Below are positions 41,801-54,000 of a stretch of 64,000 nucleotides of DNA, in pieces; positions within the stretch are counted from its first letter, which is position 1; each line of letters begins with the position of its first letter. Made by a program: the position numbers and the translations under genes. The DNA lies in contig NW_025062479.1 in NCBI RefSeq assembly GCF_000002995.4, positions 988,244 through 1,052,243 of the forward strand, read 5' to 3'. The notes below the pieces were generated by a model, which had not been told where the DNA came from, made no database searches, and saw only the letters and a program-made list of their open reading frames with translations. Source of the stretch: Brugia malayi. Its lineage: Eukaryota > Nematoda > Chromadorea > Rhabditida > Onchocercidae.

Positions 41801-44758
41801 AAGTTACCATAAATTTGTACAATTTAAATGTAAAATTTCATTGGAAAATAAGTGTTCGCTGTCATAAATTTTTTGCAGATCATCGCTTTTTCATCTATCA
41901 AAGAAAACTATGCAAATTTAGCTTTTTCTAGTTTAATAATATCAGATTATTTCTATCTCTAAGATTTGTGGTTATTTTTAGGCAAGCAAAATGCCTGTTA
42001 CAATTTCGAGTCCAAATTATCCAAATTCATTCAATGTTGGTGACCATTGCATTTGGCTAATTATAGCACCACCTGGTGGAATAGTAAATTTTCAATTTAT
42101 TGAACAATTTCAATTACAATGTGAAGATACGTGTGATAAGTCTTATGTAGAAATTAAAATTGGCGCTGATTTTCGACTTACTGGATATCGGTTAGTAGCA
42201 AAAAATAACCAATCATGCATTATTTCAATTAATTATTAATTTTTCAAGCACACAAATTTGAAATTAAAAAAAAAAATTGTTTCAAATTTTGTTTTGTTGC
42301 ATTCATGAGTTTAAATTGTTGCACTTCAAATTGCTTTTTCATTGTGAGAAAATATGTAATCCCTCCTTTAATATTTTCTGAACCATAGATTTTAAATTTT
42401 GTATAAAAGATTTTCTTCTGAATGCAAGAATTTTCCATTTTATCATTATTTGAGCATGCAATGAATTATAATCATTTTTACTACCTACAAAAAAGGAAAT
42501 AAATGTTATAGTTTATACTATTTTTTCAGATTTTGTTGTACGAAAGCGCCACATCATGTCTTTCAATCTATCACAAACGAAATGATAGTTATATTTCGTG
42601 GTTTTGGTGATGCTGGAAATGGCTTTAGAGCTAAAGTTTGGTCGAATGTAGACTATCAAATAGTTGTAAGATAAAAGTTTCATTTATTTCATTTAAAATT
42701 CAACATATTAATTTATTAATGTTCAGAGAAATTTTTTTTAGAATAAAACTGTATCAAATAAAATATCTGAAATTCCGGAAGAACTATTGAAATTAACAAT
42801 TCCAACAGTTGTAACTACAACAATTGCGATAGCAACAACAATAACAACAACAACAACTGCCACTACTACTTCCACATATGCAAGAAAATTACGGATCACG
42901 AGCATTGCTATCACTAGTATTCCGGCTAATATTATTACTACTACTATTGCCGGTACGGTATCAATTCCCTCAACTATCACTACTATGCCTATAGTAACTG
43001 ACAAGAACGGAAATCAACATCGTAAGTTATTTATCGTTTATGCTTGGTAATTTGAATTTCTTTTATAGATCAGACTTATTATGAATGTTATGAGTGTTCA
43101 CAAACAGGACAGCAAATGCAAAAGTCATTGATAAAAGATGAAAAAAAAAATCATCGAGATAGAGGATGACTGACAAGTTTGAATTGAAGAGAATGATCAG
43201 TGTGTTTTCACGTCAAAAGGGAGAAGAGAAAGCCGTTTGCAAAGTTATTTATATCCAAAAGTAATCAATGGAGGAAAGCAGGAATATTCCGTGAGATTGC
43301 TATTCACCATCCGATTGAAATTCTGGAAAAGCAAATGAAAAAAATTCTACACTCAGTTTTTTCCTTTTGAAGTACAAATAAATGCACTGTGTCATAAGAC
43401 ATTTACAACGATTTTGGCAAACGCCCGATATTCTCATTCAGCATGGCAAAATAGACGTATAAGCGCAAATGTCCAAATTATCATACGATTTAGTATGTCG
43501 AATCGTGAAATTACTCTAATAAATGTGAAAAACAATGGCCGTCAAATGCATCACCTAAATTTTGAAAAAAAATCAAGAACATTCGTAAATGCAAGAGCAA
43601 TAAATTTACATTACAATTTATATGATCCGAATATTGTTTTCATTCATTTTGATGATGAAATTTTTATCGTTTGAATATGAGATAAATAAATATCCAATAT
43701 GGTTTTCGATTTTGTTTAGCAATTTTTGTAATCAAATAAAAGTCTAGCTATCCATCGGGAAATAATTTTAAATATTGTATGAGAGAATCATGTAAAAAGC
43801 GAAATGATCCGGATATTGTTTTCATTCATTAGAATTAATTTATTAAAAATTAATAATCAGAAAAAGAAATTGCTCACTAGATAGATGTACCAATCAGATT
43901 ATGATAAAATAGATGAAAAAGTTTTAATTCGAGATAATTTCAAATTTCGACTTTATCAATTTCTAATAATTTGCCCATCATTTTATTTCATTTAAATTTC
44001 TCAAAAATTACTTACGGTAAAATGTCTTGTGATCATACTTTTTTTTTAATATTTAGAAAAAAAATTTTTTTTTTCTGTTTTGAAATCATTCTAAATTGTT
44101 TGCAGTATGCGAATGTGGTGAATGGTCAGAATGGAGTGGACCATGCACTCAAGAATGTGGCGGTTGTGGAAAACGTCTTCGAACACGTCAATGTTCGTCA
44201 GACGTAGAATGCAGAACGGAAGAAAAACGCGCATGCGCTTTTAACGTTTGTCCATATGGAACTAATTTCCTTATTAATAATGGAGAATTTCATATACTTT
44301 GGAAGGTAAATTATGACTTAAATAGATATGGTATTGATCATTGCAGCAAAAAAAAAAAAAGAAAAAAAATTCATTTATCTGATCTTTTTGATAAATGTAA
44401 AATCTTTTACTTCTTTGTTAAGTAATGAAATGAAATTTGAAACAGTGTATAAACATACTGTAAATGTACAAATGGAAAATTTGAGCAGTATTATGGATAT
44501 TAACAATTTGTCAATTCCAAAATATTAAATGCGTAGAAATTTATTAATATGTTACCGTACACAAAACAAAGGAAATGAATCGTAAGTGATAAACAAAAAA
44601 AAAAACACTTTAAGGGTTGTTGTGTTGGTCTGTTCCGATCGGGAGATACGTGTTCTGCGCTTGATGATGGCGAAAATCCATTTTTGAAGTTTTTAGAAAC
44701 ATTATTAAGCGTGCAAGATATTCGACGAAGCAGAAATTTACCTGACATGACGAATTGA
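35701..44758 (+). CDS. Secreted astacin metalloprotease, astacin-EGF-CUB-TSP1 (NAS subgroup V type)
   Basis: Twelve exons (35701-35837, 35962-36082, 36374-36477, 37125-37356, 37513-37723, 37915-38045, 38513-38674, 41982-42190, 42530-42665, 42742-43021, 44106-44305, 44615-44758) join in phase into 2067 bases, 688 residues. Order: signal peptide (about 1-20); propeptide with a YQGD aspartate-switch motif (85-88) and a furin-type RQKR site (118-121); catalytic domain with the zinc motif [12 protein letters not shown] (ligands H215, H219, H225; catalytic E216), Met-turn SVMHY (270-274) and the four usual cysteines; EGF-like domain (319-353); CUB (about 361-476); Thr-rich linker (482-574); TSP1 with WSEW (about 576-622); C-terminal tail starting [13 protein letters not shown]. 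In C. elegans this architecture is that of NAS-33 to NAS-37, extracellular enzymes used in hatching, moulting or collagen processing. Which orthologue this is I cannot say. A poly(A) signal lies at 44803. Intron 7 contains an antisense gene. Confidence 0.93.
38768..38790. repeat. Long T homopolymer in astacin intron 7
   Basis: A run of about 23 T lies near the start of intron 7, representative of the homopolymers found in almost every intron here. It has no evident role; such runs are prone to sequencing and assembly length errors. Confidence 0.8.
39521..39546. repeat. (GA)n tract
   Basis: A short GA dinucleotide tract, within astacin intron 7 and just beyond the 3' end of the nested STAR gene. 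Confidence 0.9.
39679..41099 (-). CDS. STAR-family KH-domain RNA-binding protein, nested in astacin intron 7
   Basis: Four exons on the minus strand (41099-40960, 40849-40681, 40428-40267, 39912-39679) join to 705 bases, 234 residues, all GT-AG with matching phases. Residues 47-90 resemble the QUA1 dimerisation helices ([16 protein letters not shown]). Residues 104-190 form a maxi-KH domain: EKVIIP, then the [15 protein letters not shown] loop, [26 protein letters not shown]. The QUA2-like end is [17 protein letters not shown] and the protein stops four residues later. This is the GLD-1/Quaking/ASD-2 class, which binds single-stranded RNA and controls splicing or translation. It lacks any long C-terminal tail. 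It lies wholly inside intron 7 (38675-41981) of the astacin gene in antisense. An acceptor (CTAACAG) 11 bases before the ATG may be a spliced-leader site. AATAAA on the minus strand lies at 39636-39631. Confidence 0.92.
39889..40105 (-). repeat. 37-bp tandem array of the STAR exon-4 splice acceptor
   Basis: Plus-strand copies of AAGACGGGCTTCACGACGGG followed by CATCCTGAAAAATTCAC begin at 39889, 39926, 39963 and 40000, spaced exactly 37 bases, with two more diverged copies at about 40037 and 40072. On the minus strand each unit is a U-rich acceptor (TTTTTCAG) plus the first bases of exon 4. The copy nearest the exon is the functional-looking one. Most upstream copies keep CAG/GAT; the copy at 39963 has CAAG. 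Use of an upstream copy would add a multiple of about 37 bases and usually shift the frame. Confidence 0.9.
41089..41110 (-). promoter_or_regulatory. Possible trans-splice acceptor of the STAR gene
   Basis: On the minus strand the pyrimidine-rich CTCTCTAACAG ends 11 bases before the ATG at 41099. No upstream coding exon was found, so this could accept a spliced leader. It could also be an ordinary acceptor of a 5' UTR or coding exon that I missed. Confidence 0.4.
42820..42960 (+). repeat. Coding (ACA/ACT/ATT)n trinucleotide tract
   Basis: Within astacin exon 10 an imperfect array of ACA, ACT, ATA and ATT codons encodes the Thr-rich linker between CUB and TSP1. The open hydrophobic frame on the opposite strand is its shadow. 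The tract resembles the non-coding ATT/ATC arrays elsewhere in the window. Confidence 0.85.
43357..43674 (+). CDS. Coding-looking terminal exon in astacin intron 10, weakly galectin-like
   Basis: After an ACTCAG acceptor at 43356 a frame of 105 sense codons runs to TGA at 43672-43674, and AATAAA follows at 43685. It contains [20 protein letters not shown], then ANARYSH, and later [17 protein letters not shown]. The pattern PFEV-I, N-x-x-Y, then I-T-L-x-x-V is reminiscent of strands in galectin carbohydrate-recognition domains, but the WG-EER and H-NPR signatures are not visible upstream. In phase 0 it could be spliced to astacin exon 9 in place of exons 10-12. It may be an alternative last exon, a separate small gene, or a galectin remnant. 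I favour no option strongly. Confidence 0.3.
   Translation, partial: FFPFEVQINALCHKTFTTILANARYSHSAWQNRRISANVQIIIRFSMSNREITLINVKNNGRQMHHLNFEKKSRTFVNARAINLHYNLYDPNIVFIHFDDEIFIV
43622..43830 (+). repeat. 27-bp direct repeat in astacin intron 10
   Basis: ATGATCCGAATATTGTTTTC plus ATTCATT at 43622-43648 recurs at 43804-43830 with one mismatch, 182 bases downstream. The flanks do not match. The first copy is inside the coding-looking exon ending at 43674. Confidence 0.85.
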
Positions 44759-47700
44759 TAATCGGGTCGAAATTTATTCATAATTCTATTTGTTGATTGT
44801 TTAATAAAAAAAAAAAAAACAGAATCTTTCTGATAACTGTGAATAAAACTTGGTTTTCTTTCTTTCTTTCTTTTTTGTTTTACCGCTATAAAATTTAATA
44901 GTTTGCTACCTATTTAATTACATTTCAGCAAATAAGCTTTAAAATTTTTGTGATAATTTGAATAAAAGATATGAAGATTGAAAGAAGATGAAAAAAGTTG
45001 AAAGGAAACGACTGAGCTTTTGTCAGACAAAATACGCTCCTTCGAAGAGATGATAAGTGATAAAAGTTGGATTGCACTAATGATATAAATGAAATTTATT
45101 GCATTTTAAACTTACGTAAATAATTTTCATCCTTTGCTCGCTATATAAATTATTAAGTTATTACAATATTTTATTTTGGAATGATCAAATCTTTTTATGC
45201 ATTGCCGATATAGTGGAATCAATTTCTTGCACTAACTTTTACAATGATAATTCCTAAAATACTTACTTATTAATTTTGCTAATTAATCCACTAACTTTGT
45301 TAATACTTTAATTTGATGCTAAAGAATTTTCAACTGATTTAGATCATTCAAAATCTTTGGAATATGCTATATGTTATATAATTCCATTATCTGATATCAC
45401 CTAATCATTATCATTTATACAATGTGATCAAATCAAATTTTATAAAATACTCAATTAAATTGATAATATTGTAATCTTTTTTTCTCTCCGAAAATAGATA
45501 AATTAACAGTATAATCACTGATGAGAAATTATGAAATATATGGAAAAAAAAAAAAAAAAAACAGTTAGAGAATAAAAATGTTTCAATCATTTCTTTCTGT
45601 CCTTTTTTTTTTTTCCTTTCTTTTCACATTAACTTATGTCATTTCCCAGGATATCCTCTTCCTTTCTTCTCTTCTCCCTTTTTTTTTTTTTTTTATTTTT
45701 TACTTTTTTTTTTGACAACTTCATTTTTCCCATGGATTCATTCAATTAGTATCGTTTCATAGTGAATGATGAATTGGTGCAATATTTTTCCCACCATGCA
45801 GCAAACGACTTTATTTTCTATTTTTTCTGAGTGTTGACATAGTTGTTAATGGACTTACTTATTTGGTCATTTGTTATTGCCGGAATAGGAAAATGCTTAA
45901 AAAGGTATTGATTTGATCAAACAATAAAAGATGAAGAGAAGAAAAAAAAAAGAGAGAGAGAGAGAGAAACTTCACAATTTACTGTTTATAACTTAAAATT
46001 TAATTAATCAATTAATTGACATTTCGTTTTTAGAACTAATTACAGTATTGTTTTATAGTTTCTAACATTTGCAGTAGGTCAAATATTTTACAAATTTTAG
46101 ATCAGTTTACAATTTATCGATTGATCACGAAATTTATTAATGTAATGAAAAATTAAATACAATATTTAAGATTTGAAACTTGAAAGATAAGTTTGAATCT
46201 TTTTTTTAATAGATTTTATTTAAATACTTAGTAAATTTCATTGTTAATTGAATTAATAACGAAAAAATGTGGAAAATAAAATTGGAATATTGTTGTTTAT
46301 TATATCAAGGGGAATTTTTATAATATTTGGATTGGACAAATCTTAAATTCAGTTAAATTCATAGATCAAATTATAAAACTTCTTTAAATCATCGTTAATC
46401 ATAGACATCGTTTGTGAAACTTTTACACGTTGTATTCATATATTTTCCAACTAACGCTGGAAAAGAAAAAACATTTTTTTTTTTTTTTTATTCGAATTGT
46501 GTAAAAATAATGCATTATTGATTAAAAAAAAATGCTTTGTTTTCATAAGTTTGTGTAAAATTTTATCAATAACTTTCAATAACTTTATCACCATTATTAT
46601 TATTATTATTACCGTATCGCTATTATCATTACTCTTTTTACATTATTGTCATTTTATTTTACTTTTGCTCATCAATACTATCATTGTCATTATTATCATC
46701 CTTTTCTTTATATCATAAAAGTTAGTTTATTGTCAGTACTTACACAAATTAATATAATTTAACATTGTTTGAGCTATTACAATAAAAAAATGTTATCACT
46801 TGCAACTTATGTATTTCTTTGAAAAAGCTAAATTAAAGGATCAAACGAAGAAAGATATTTTATCATTTTACTGATAATTATTAGTTCGATAGAAATTATG
46901 AGCAGCCATAAACCACCAGAAATGCCAATTTAATTTATCAGAGATTTGGAGATTACTGTTTCTGATCCAATTGTAAATGTAACAATTTGTAAAATAATTT
47001 TCATAACGTAATTTTCTTATTTCGAAACTTTAAAAAGCTATACTTTTTCTGTTAATATTAAATGGCTGCGAGAAATATTTAAGCAAACATTTTGATCATA
47101 GCGGATAGTAACAACAAAAACAACAATATTAGACATAATTTATTAATAAGTTATCATTCTTATCATAGAATTGACTAATAGCAAAGCAGTACTGCTTTTA
47201 TCATTACTTCTCTAAAATGTTAATTATTGTTGTTATCACTATCAACAGTTTTACTAGTTAACAATAACACTGTAATACCACAGTTGGAGGAAATTATTGC
47301 ATTAATTGTCATCATTTGTACTCATCAATAATATTCCTTTTTGTCATTATCAGTAATCAAATTCGCTGATACTATCATTTGCATTCATTATAATTGCTTA
47401 TCATTAACGACTTATGCTAATCTCATAATCTGACAATTGACGTAAAATTGACTCTTTATCCAGCAACAAATCGCGACAATCCAAAAAACTTTCATCGATG
47501 CCATATCGGTGCTACTGCTTTTCTCATCAATGAGAAGAAATTGTTCATTCTGCCAAAAGGCGTGGTCTACTTTTATAGCGATCGGAAAGACGGAACGATC
47601 ATCGTATCATCATTTTTCGACACCCTTTCAGCCATCATCATCATCAACAGACATTAGACATAAATAAGCAGTACGGATGGATAGAGGAAAGACTTGAAGA

Positions 47701-47843
47701 AAGCTTAGTACCGGTACTGTTGCTGTGATATGTGTGTCATCAAGCATTCGCTTTTTTTTTTTGCTTTCATTTATAATTATTTTCATTTAGCTAATCCAAA
47801 TGTTTGATGCATGCGGATAACTAAACACACAATTTATCTTATT
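44759..47843. other. Intergenic region between the astacin and Fringe genes
   Basis: AT-rich sequence with homopolymers, a GA tract (45951-45966) and an ATT/ATC array (46585-46700). A GC-richer segment at about 47445-47660 has a 68-codon plus-strand frame starting after a TATCCAG (includes NRDNPKNFHRCHIGATAF) that is not linked in phase to the Fringe start. It may be a 5' UTR exon or promoter of that gene. No other gene is supported. Confidence 0.5.
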
Positions 47844-50800
47844 ATGGCATTGTTAGCTATCATATTGGTATATTTATTAGTTGATAAGGTAAGAGATTGA
47901 ATTGTTAAAATAATTTGAGTGGATGAGAAATTTGTTTTTTTTTTTTTTTTTTTTAGCAATATAACGTTTGCATTATTTGCTGTGTATTGGTAGTTTGAAA
48001 AATTTTAATAGTTTCCTTAAGTATTTTTTTCTTTTTAAATTTTATTGATTAATAATAATAGGCGATGAAAACTTTTAAAATGTTTAATATTTTAAGTTTT
48101 TTTATTCTTATAATTATTTGATTTAATATTTTATTTCATGGATTTTTAGGGATTTGGCCATCACGGTAGCCAAATAGAGTATGTGCCAACAACCAGTGAT
48201 TTGGATGGTTTAGTGATTGCTGTAAAAACAACATTAAAATTTCATGAGAGTCGCATACGTGACATAATTGATACATGGTTTCAATTAGCACCTAACAATG
48301 CTCGTTTTTTTCTTTTTTTATTTACAATTAAATTAAATGTGATTCAATTAATTATTATTGATATTATAAGTTGTTTATGAATTTATCATCCGAGCAATGA
48401 GTTTTTTTTTTTTTTAAATCTCACTTTAAATTTCATTATATTATGATGCAAATCATTATGGAATATTAGTGGAACATTTATCAGCAAAGAAGTAATAATC
48501 CTAACACTCAAAATAAAATACTTTAGTTAAACATACAATAGATAGGTAATAATTTAATTATTGACAGTCAATTTCTTTCTCAAATATTCCATTTACAAAT
48601 TTAATCTTTCATAGGTAAATAGGAATGAATAATATTAACAGGTCAGTTCCTTGCTTTTTTTTATCAAATTTTTTATAATTTAGTCAAATTTAAAAATTTG
48701 TATGAATGATGCAAGTGAGTACTTAGGTTAACCTTCATATTTTTCTACTTTAATATAAAAAAAGCTTGGGAGTAAAAACCGGCAAAATTTTGAAATTAAA
48801 CAAAATTATAAATAAGTTTATTCTTTCATTATTAGAGAAAATTTCTTCTTAATTATGGATTTTTTTTTTTTTTTGAATTAATAATTTGCAATTATTTATT
48901 TCTTTTGAGATAATTGGTGAGTCGTTTATATATATGCATCTTTTAACTGCAATTTTTTCAAGATAGAATTACCGTTTGTGATATCATATATATATATATA
49001 CTTTCAGTCTTTCCGAAAAAAACCAAAAATATGTTCATTTTTTAAATGGTAAAGCCAAAAAAGAAAAGTGAAAAGCTAAAAATAATCCAAAAAAAAAAAA
49101 GTGGAAGATGTCAAAAGTCATAGGAAACAAAAGATTTATAGAATGAATCAGAATTGTCAATAACTGTCAGAGATCATTATTCAAATCTTGACTGTTTACT
49201 TCTTGTCTTAGCTTATCCTGTACACAATGCACCATTTATCATTCTTAAATTTGCAAAGTCCTCAAAATTGTAACAAAAGTTTATTGCATTATTTTTTTGC
49301 CACTACTTTCCATTTTGAAATTTCAATATTTTGGCTTAATTTCATTTTCTTGTGAGTACGGTTTTAAACTGAACTCGAGAATTTTCAAGGATTTTTATAC
49401 TAAAAGAAACTGTAATAAAATTATTGAAAATGCTATTCTTTCTAATCGTAATTCTGAGTTCACAAAGTATTCATCGTTAAAATTATAATAACGATAATTA
49501 TAATGGAAAAAATTTTTAGCTTTTTTTCCATTAGTATATTAAAATATAAAAGTAAAATTTAGCATCTCTCATTGCCAATTTCAGCATAAAATATTTAAAT
49601 TATTGCTAGTTTCAGTAATTATTATCATCGACTTTAACTTTACCACTAGAACTGGTAATATCAGAATTTAGCAATAAATTCCCAAATCATTCTGCATTTT
49701 CCCTCGATGACTCGACTGAGTGTCACACGAAAAAAAAAAAGGAAAAAAAGACGGTTTATTGATGAACCCCGGATTTATGTCTATTTTAACTGATCACCGT
49801 TCCGTATCATAAGATGAAATAAAATAGCATAAAAAGATATCGATACAACTTAGATCTGGTTAACAAGTTATATACTTAATTTATTCAACACTTATCTCTG
49901 ATTAATCATTTTAGTGGTAATTGATGAATTTTTTAATCCGTATGATACGAAACAATGATCAGTTCAAAACGATAAGTAAATTAGATAAAATAGATATATA
50001 AATCGTGAACTTTTTAATTGACTCCGTGAAATTTCATCATGTCATCGAGGAGACTGCTAAATTCTGATATTGTTAGTTTGTAATAATTGTTAGAACTAGT
50101 AATTATCCAAGTATTTCACATAATTTTAAATAGCTTTTAAACTTTCTAAAAAAAAAAAAACTTTACAAATTACTGATTAATATGGTGAATTTCAGATATA
50201 TTTCGTAACTGATACACCAGATGCAAAATTAAACGAGATAACTGGTGGAAAATTAATTGTTAGTGATTGTAGCAACGGGCATACCAGGTATTGTTATTCA
50301 TTTTTATCGTTGTTAGTTTAGGTAAATATTTTTTAAATTTGTAGATTAGTATTTACATAATCAATTTTGGACTAATTTTTTCACTTCAAAAATAACATTG
50401 ATGAACTGTGTTATCATTTATCAGTTTGCACTTATTTTTGATAAAGCAATTTAAAATTAATTAACTTTTGTCTTCTATGTATTATAAAATTTCTGCGATT
50501 CCTTTTTTTTTTTTCTTCGATTATACGCAATTGCTTAATACAGTTTAAATTGCGGTTTAATTTCTTTTTTTTTTTTTTTTTTTTGGAAATTTTAAATTAG
50601 TAGAGACTTGTTTTCCTTTTCTTCCTTTCTGTTTCAAAAAAAAAAGAAAACATGTGTTTTGGATGGTTATCAAATTATAACATATTAGCTTTAATAATGG
50701 AAATTATAAATTGAAATATGTACCACTTTAATATATCCATAACCATATGGTTATCGCTTTACATTTCCTTTTTTTTTTACAAAAAGTGGAAAATAAAAAA

Positions 50801-50979
50801 GAGAAAATAGTAAGAAGGAAAGGAAAAAGAAAATGATTTAATAAAAAAAAAGAAAAAACTACGAATTAATTGATATCAAAAAAAGAAAAAAGAAATTAAT
50901 TTGTTATTTAGGGAAGGTCTTTGTTGCAAAATGAATGCCGAATTGGAGCTATTCCTGACGCAGAAAACAAGGTCTTCAT

Positions 50980-51012
<33 letters not shown>

Positions 51013-54000
51013 TTAAAAAAAAATATTGTGTTTATGATGCATTTTGATGTGCTAATCATTCAATATCTTTTCCTACCTTTTCTAATCACCGTTTCCTCTA
51101 TCAATTTATTTTTTTCAAAATGATTTATTCAAGGTCATATTATCTACTTTTTTTCTTTTTAGCACTCCTTTTTCTTTCTTTTCCTCTCTTTACTTTCTTC
51201 TTTCTTTACATATTTTTAATTGTTTCTCTTTTTATCCATCAAATAACATTGTTTTTCATTAGAAATTAGATAATATTTTTAACATTTCTTTCCAAAAATA
51301 TTAGTAATTTATAGTATTATTAGCAAAAATTTGTTGCATTTTTCTTAAATTTCTAAAAATTTTAACAGATTCAGCTGCTAGATAGACTAAATTCGTTCAA
51401 ATTGAAATTTCGAAGATTAAATGGTTAATGTATTTAATTATTAACTTCCCACTTAATTGTTCTTATGTGTTTCACAACCTTTCATTAAGTAATATGTCTT
51501 TTATCATTTTCTAGTGTATGATCAGGAAAAAAAAAAGACGTTTCCGTTATTCAGGAACGCATTATACACGCATGAAAAAGTGAAATAAATCTTAGTAGCA
51601 TATATGTGCCTTATTTAAATAACTTAAATTGGATAAGTTTTGCTGGAGTTCCATTCACACTAGACTATATAAAAAAACAAAATTTAATATAGCAAAATAA
51701 GAATTAAATTTGGTTATGTATTTTAAATTATGATTGATTTTGATCTATTAATTTACAGATATGTGTAAAATAATATGATTCAAAAATAATTAGCATATGT
51801 ATACATGACTAATAATTAAAAATAAATGAAATTAAACAAAAAAAGAAGAGAAGAGAGAGAGAAGACAATTCACAACAATCATTTGGGTTGATTATTTATT
51901 AAATTGAAAGTTCTCAATTCAAAAATATCATCAATATGTTTTATGTTTACAATTATAGCAAGAGGTTTTTTAGTTTTACCTTCCTTTATTGCAACTTTTT
52001 TTTCTTCGTTTTTTTTTATTTGCAGAAGGGTCAAAGGTTAATGGTACAGAGGTAATTTTTGCTCCAGTTATGTAAGAAGCGGCTTACATTATATATTAGC
52101 GATGATGACCTGTCACATCCCGTAGCGACACATGCCAATAACATAATGCAAATGGTCTGCAACCTATATGTACCTCAAATCTCTTTACTCCCTTGGATGG
52201 TATCCAAGGGAGGTTTTCAAACACTGAAAATGCTCTACATCTATATAGCCTTCGTAAATTATCACCTTAATTTACCGAATCCTGATATACCGAATAACAT
52301 ATGCAATCCTGATCAGTCTGATAAATCCGGCGAATCTCACAAGTTACAAATCGTCCTTAACAGATCGTATGAGATTCATGAATTGAGTTAAAGTTTCAAA
52401 TGCTATATTAAAATCTACAGAATTGAGGAAATACTTCCAATATCCAATTTAATTGATATTAGAAAAAAAAAAGAATTAAATTCAAAATGGAGAATCTTGT
52501 CAAGAAAAAACGTTTCGTGATGACGAAGTCATCTGTAATTATAGGATGATAATTAGTATTCTTTCTAGCGATAACTACCTATTTGGCCCTCCTAGCTGTC
52601 CGTGTGATCGATGCAGTGATAGTAATTTATTTCCATGTGATTCCTTTTCTTTTACCTCAGACTTACCCTTTTTTCTCACATCCTTCATTTTCCCTTCTTT
52701 TATCCTTTCTCTCAACCTTTCAGGTCCCTTTCTCTTTTTTGATGTTCAAACTAATGCCGCACTTCTTCAACCTCTGCCAAATACGACCTACCGCATTTTT
52801 CCTGTCTTAAATTTCTTTCACACATATTTTCTTTCCTTTTGTTTTGCGAGAAAAAATTTTTGGAATGATAGGAGATAACAGTTAGACTAAGGCAAAATAG
52901 AGAGATTACTGATGCGATAACATATAATCAGGAAGAAAAAAAGAATGATTCTATTAGTTTAAATAAAGGAAAAAAAAGTAGGAAATTCCTTTTAGATATT
53001 TTTATTTCAATTATAAAAGAAAAAAAAAAAAAGAAATTCTTTTTTTCTTTCGAGTGAAATTTTTTTTTTTTTTTTTTGAAAATTTCATAAAGTTATCACT
53101 GTGATGTACTTATCTGATCTTAGCTAGCTGATACATGCAATCATTGATTAGTTAAATTAACAAATGAATAAAAGGAAGAAACAATAAAAATAAACGAAAT
53201 GCGAATGATAGAAGGAAAGAATTATGAAAATAGTAAATATCCTTTTGGTTTATCACTTTTCGAGGTTTATGATGCAATTTTCAACGACAAATATCTGGAA
53301 TCCATATTATTTACTCTACAATCAAAATTATTACTTTGCATCAATGGTTGGTGGAAAAGTTGTTTATCACAATTGGATGAAGACAAAAAGGTGTAGGATT
53401 GCGCACCCCGTGATCATCATTGTAAAAAATATCATAAATTGTAACCTTTAACCTTCTGCAATTATCGTTATACTACTGCTACTGTTCCAATAATTATGCC
53501 GATTTTACGATTGCCTTTATCTGCACATAAAACAACAAAGATAAAATGCTATCACAGGATGAATTTTATGAACAGATCTTTACTATTCATCATCACTTCA
53601 TCAATTCTTTCCCATTTAGGAATCATTGAATTTTTTTGACATTTTTGAAAGGCTTATTTCATTTTATCATATGCATAATGTTTTAGATTTTTACCTTCAG
53701 ATAGTGCAAATGGCAAAGTAATAATAATAATAAAGCATATAAATATTAGCTAAGTAAATATCAGTTTTTTATATCACTAAAAATTCTTTTGAAAATCGTT
53801 GAAATTATCAAATTGTCACTGTCTTTAATTTCTCGCTTCTTTTTTCTAGAAATTTTGGAAATTTTGACTCTTTTTTCTTTTTAATTTCACTCAATTATTT
53901 CTAATCATCCTCATATTGTAATGTGATTATTTTCAGATGGGCTTGTCATTTTGACGATGACAATTACGTAAATATTGCGGAATTAGTACGCGTTTTGAAG

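Noticed and set aside
42738..43004. A hydrophobic Val/Ile-rich minus-strand frame.
   Set aside because: It is the antisense shadow of the Thr-rich astacin exon 10.
52025..52050. A 26-base microexon-like unit between TTTGCAG and GTAATTT in Fringe intron 4.
   Set aside because: Its length is not a multiple of three and Fringe needs no insertion between exons 4 and 5.
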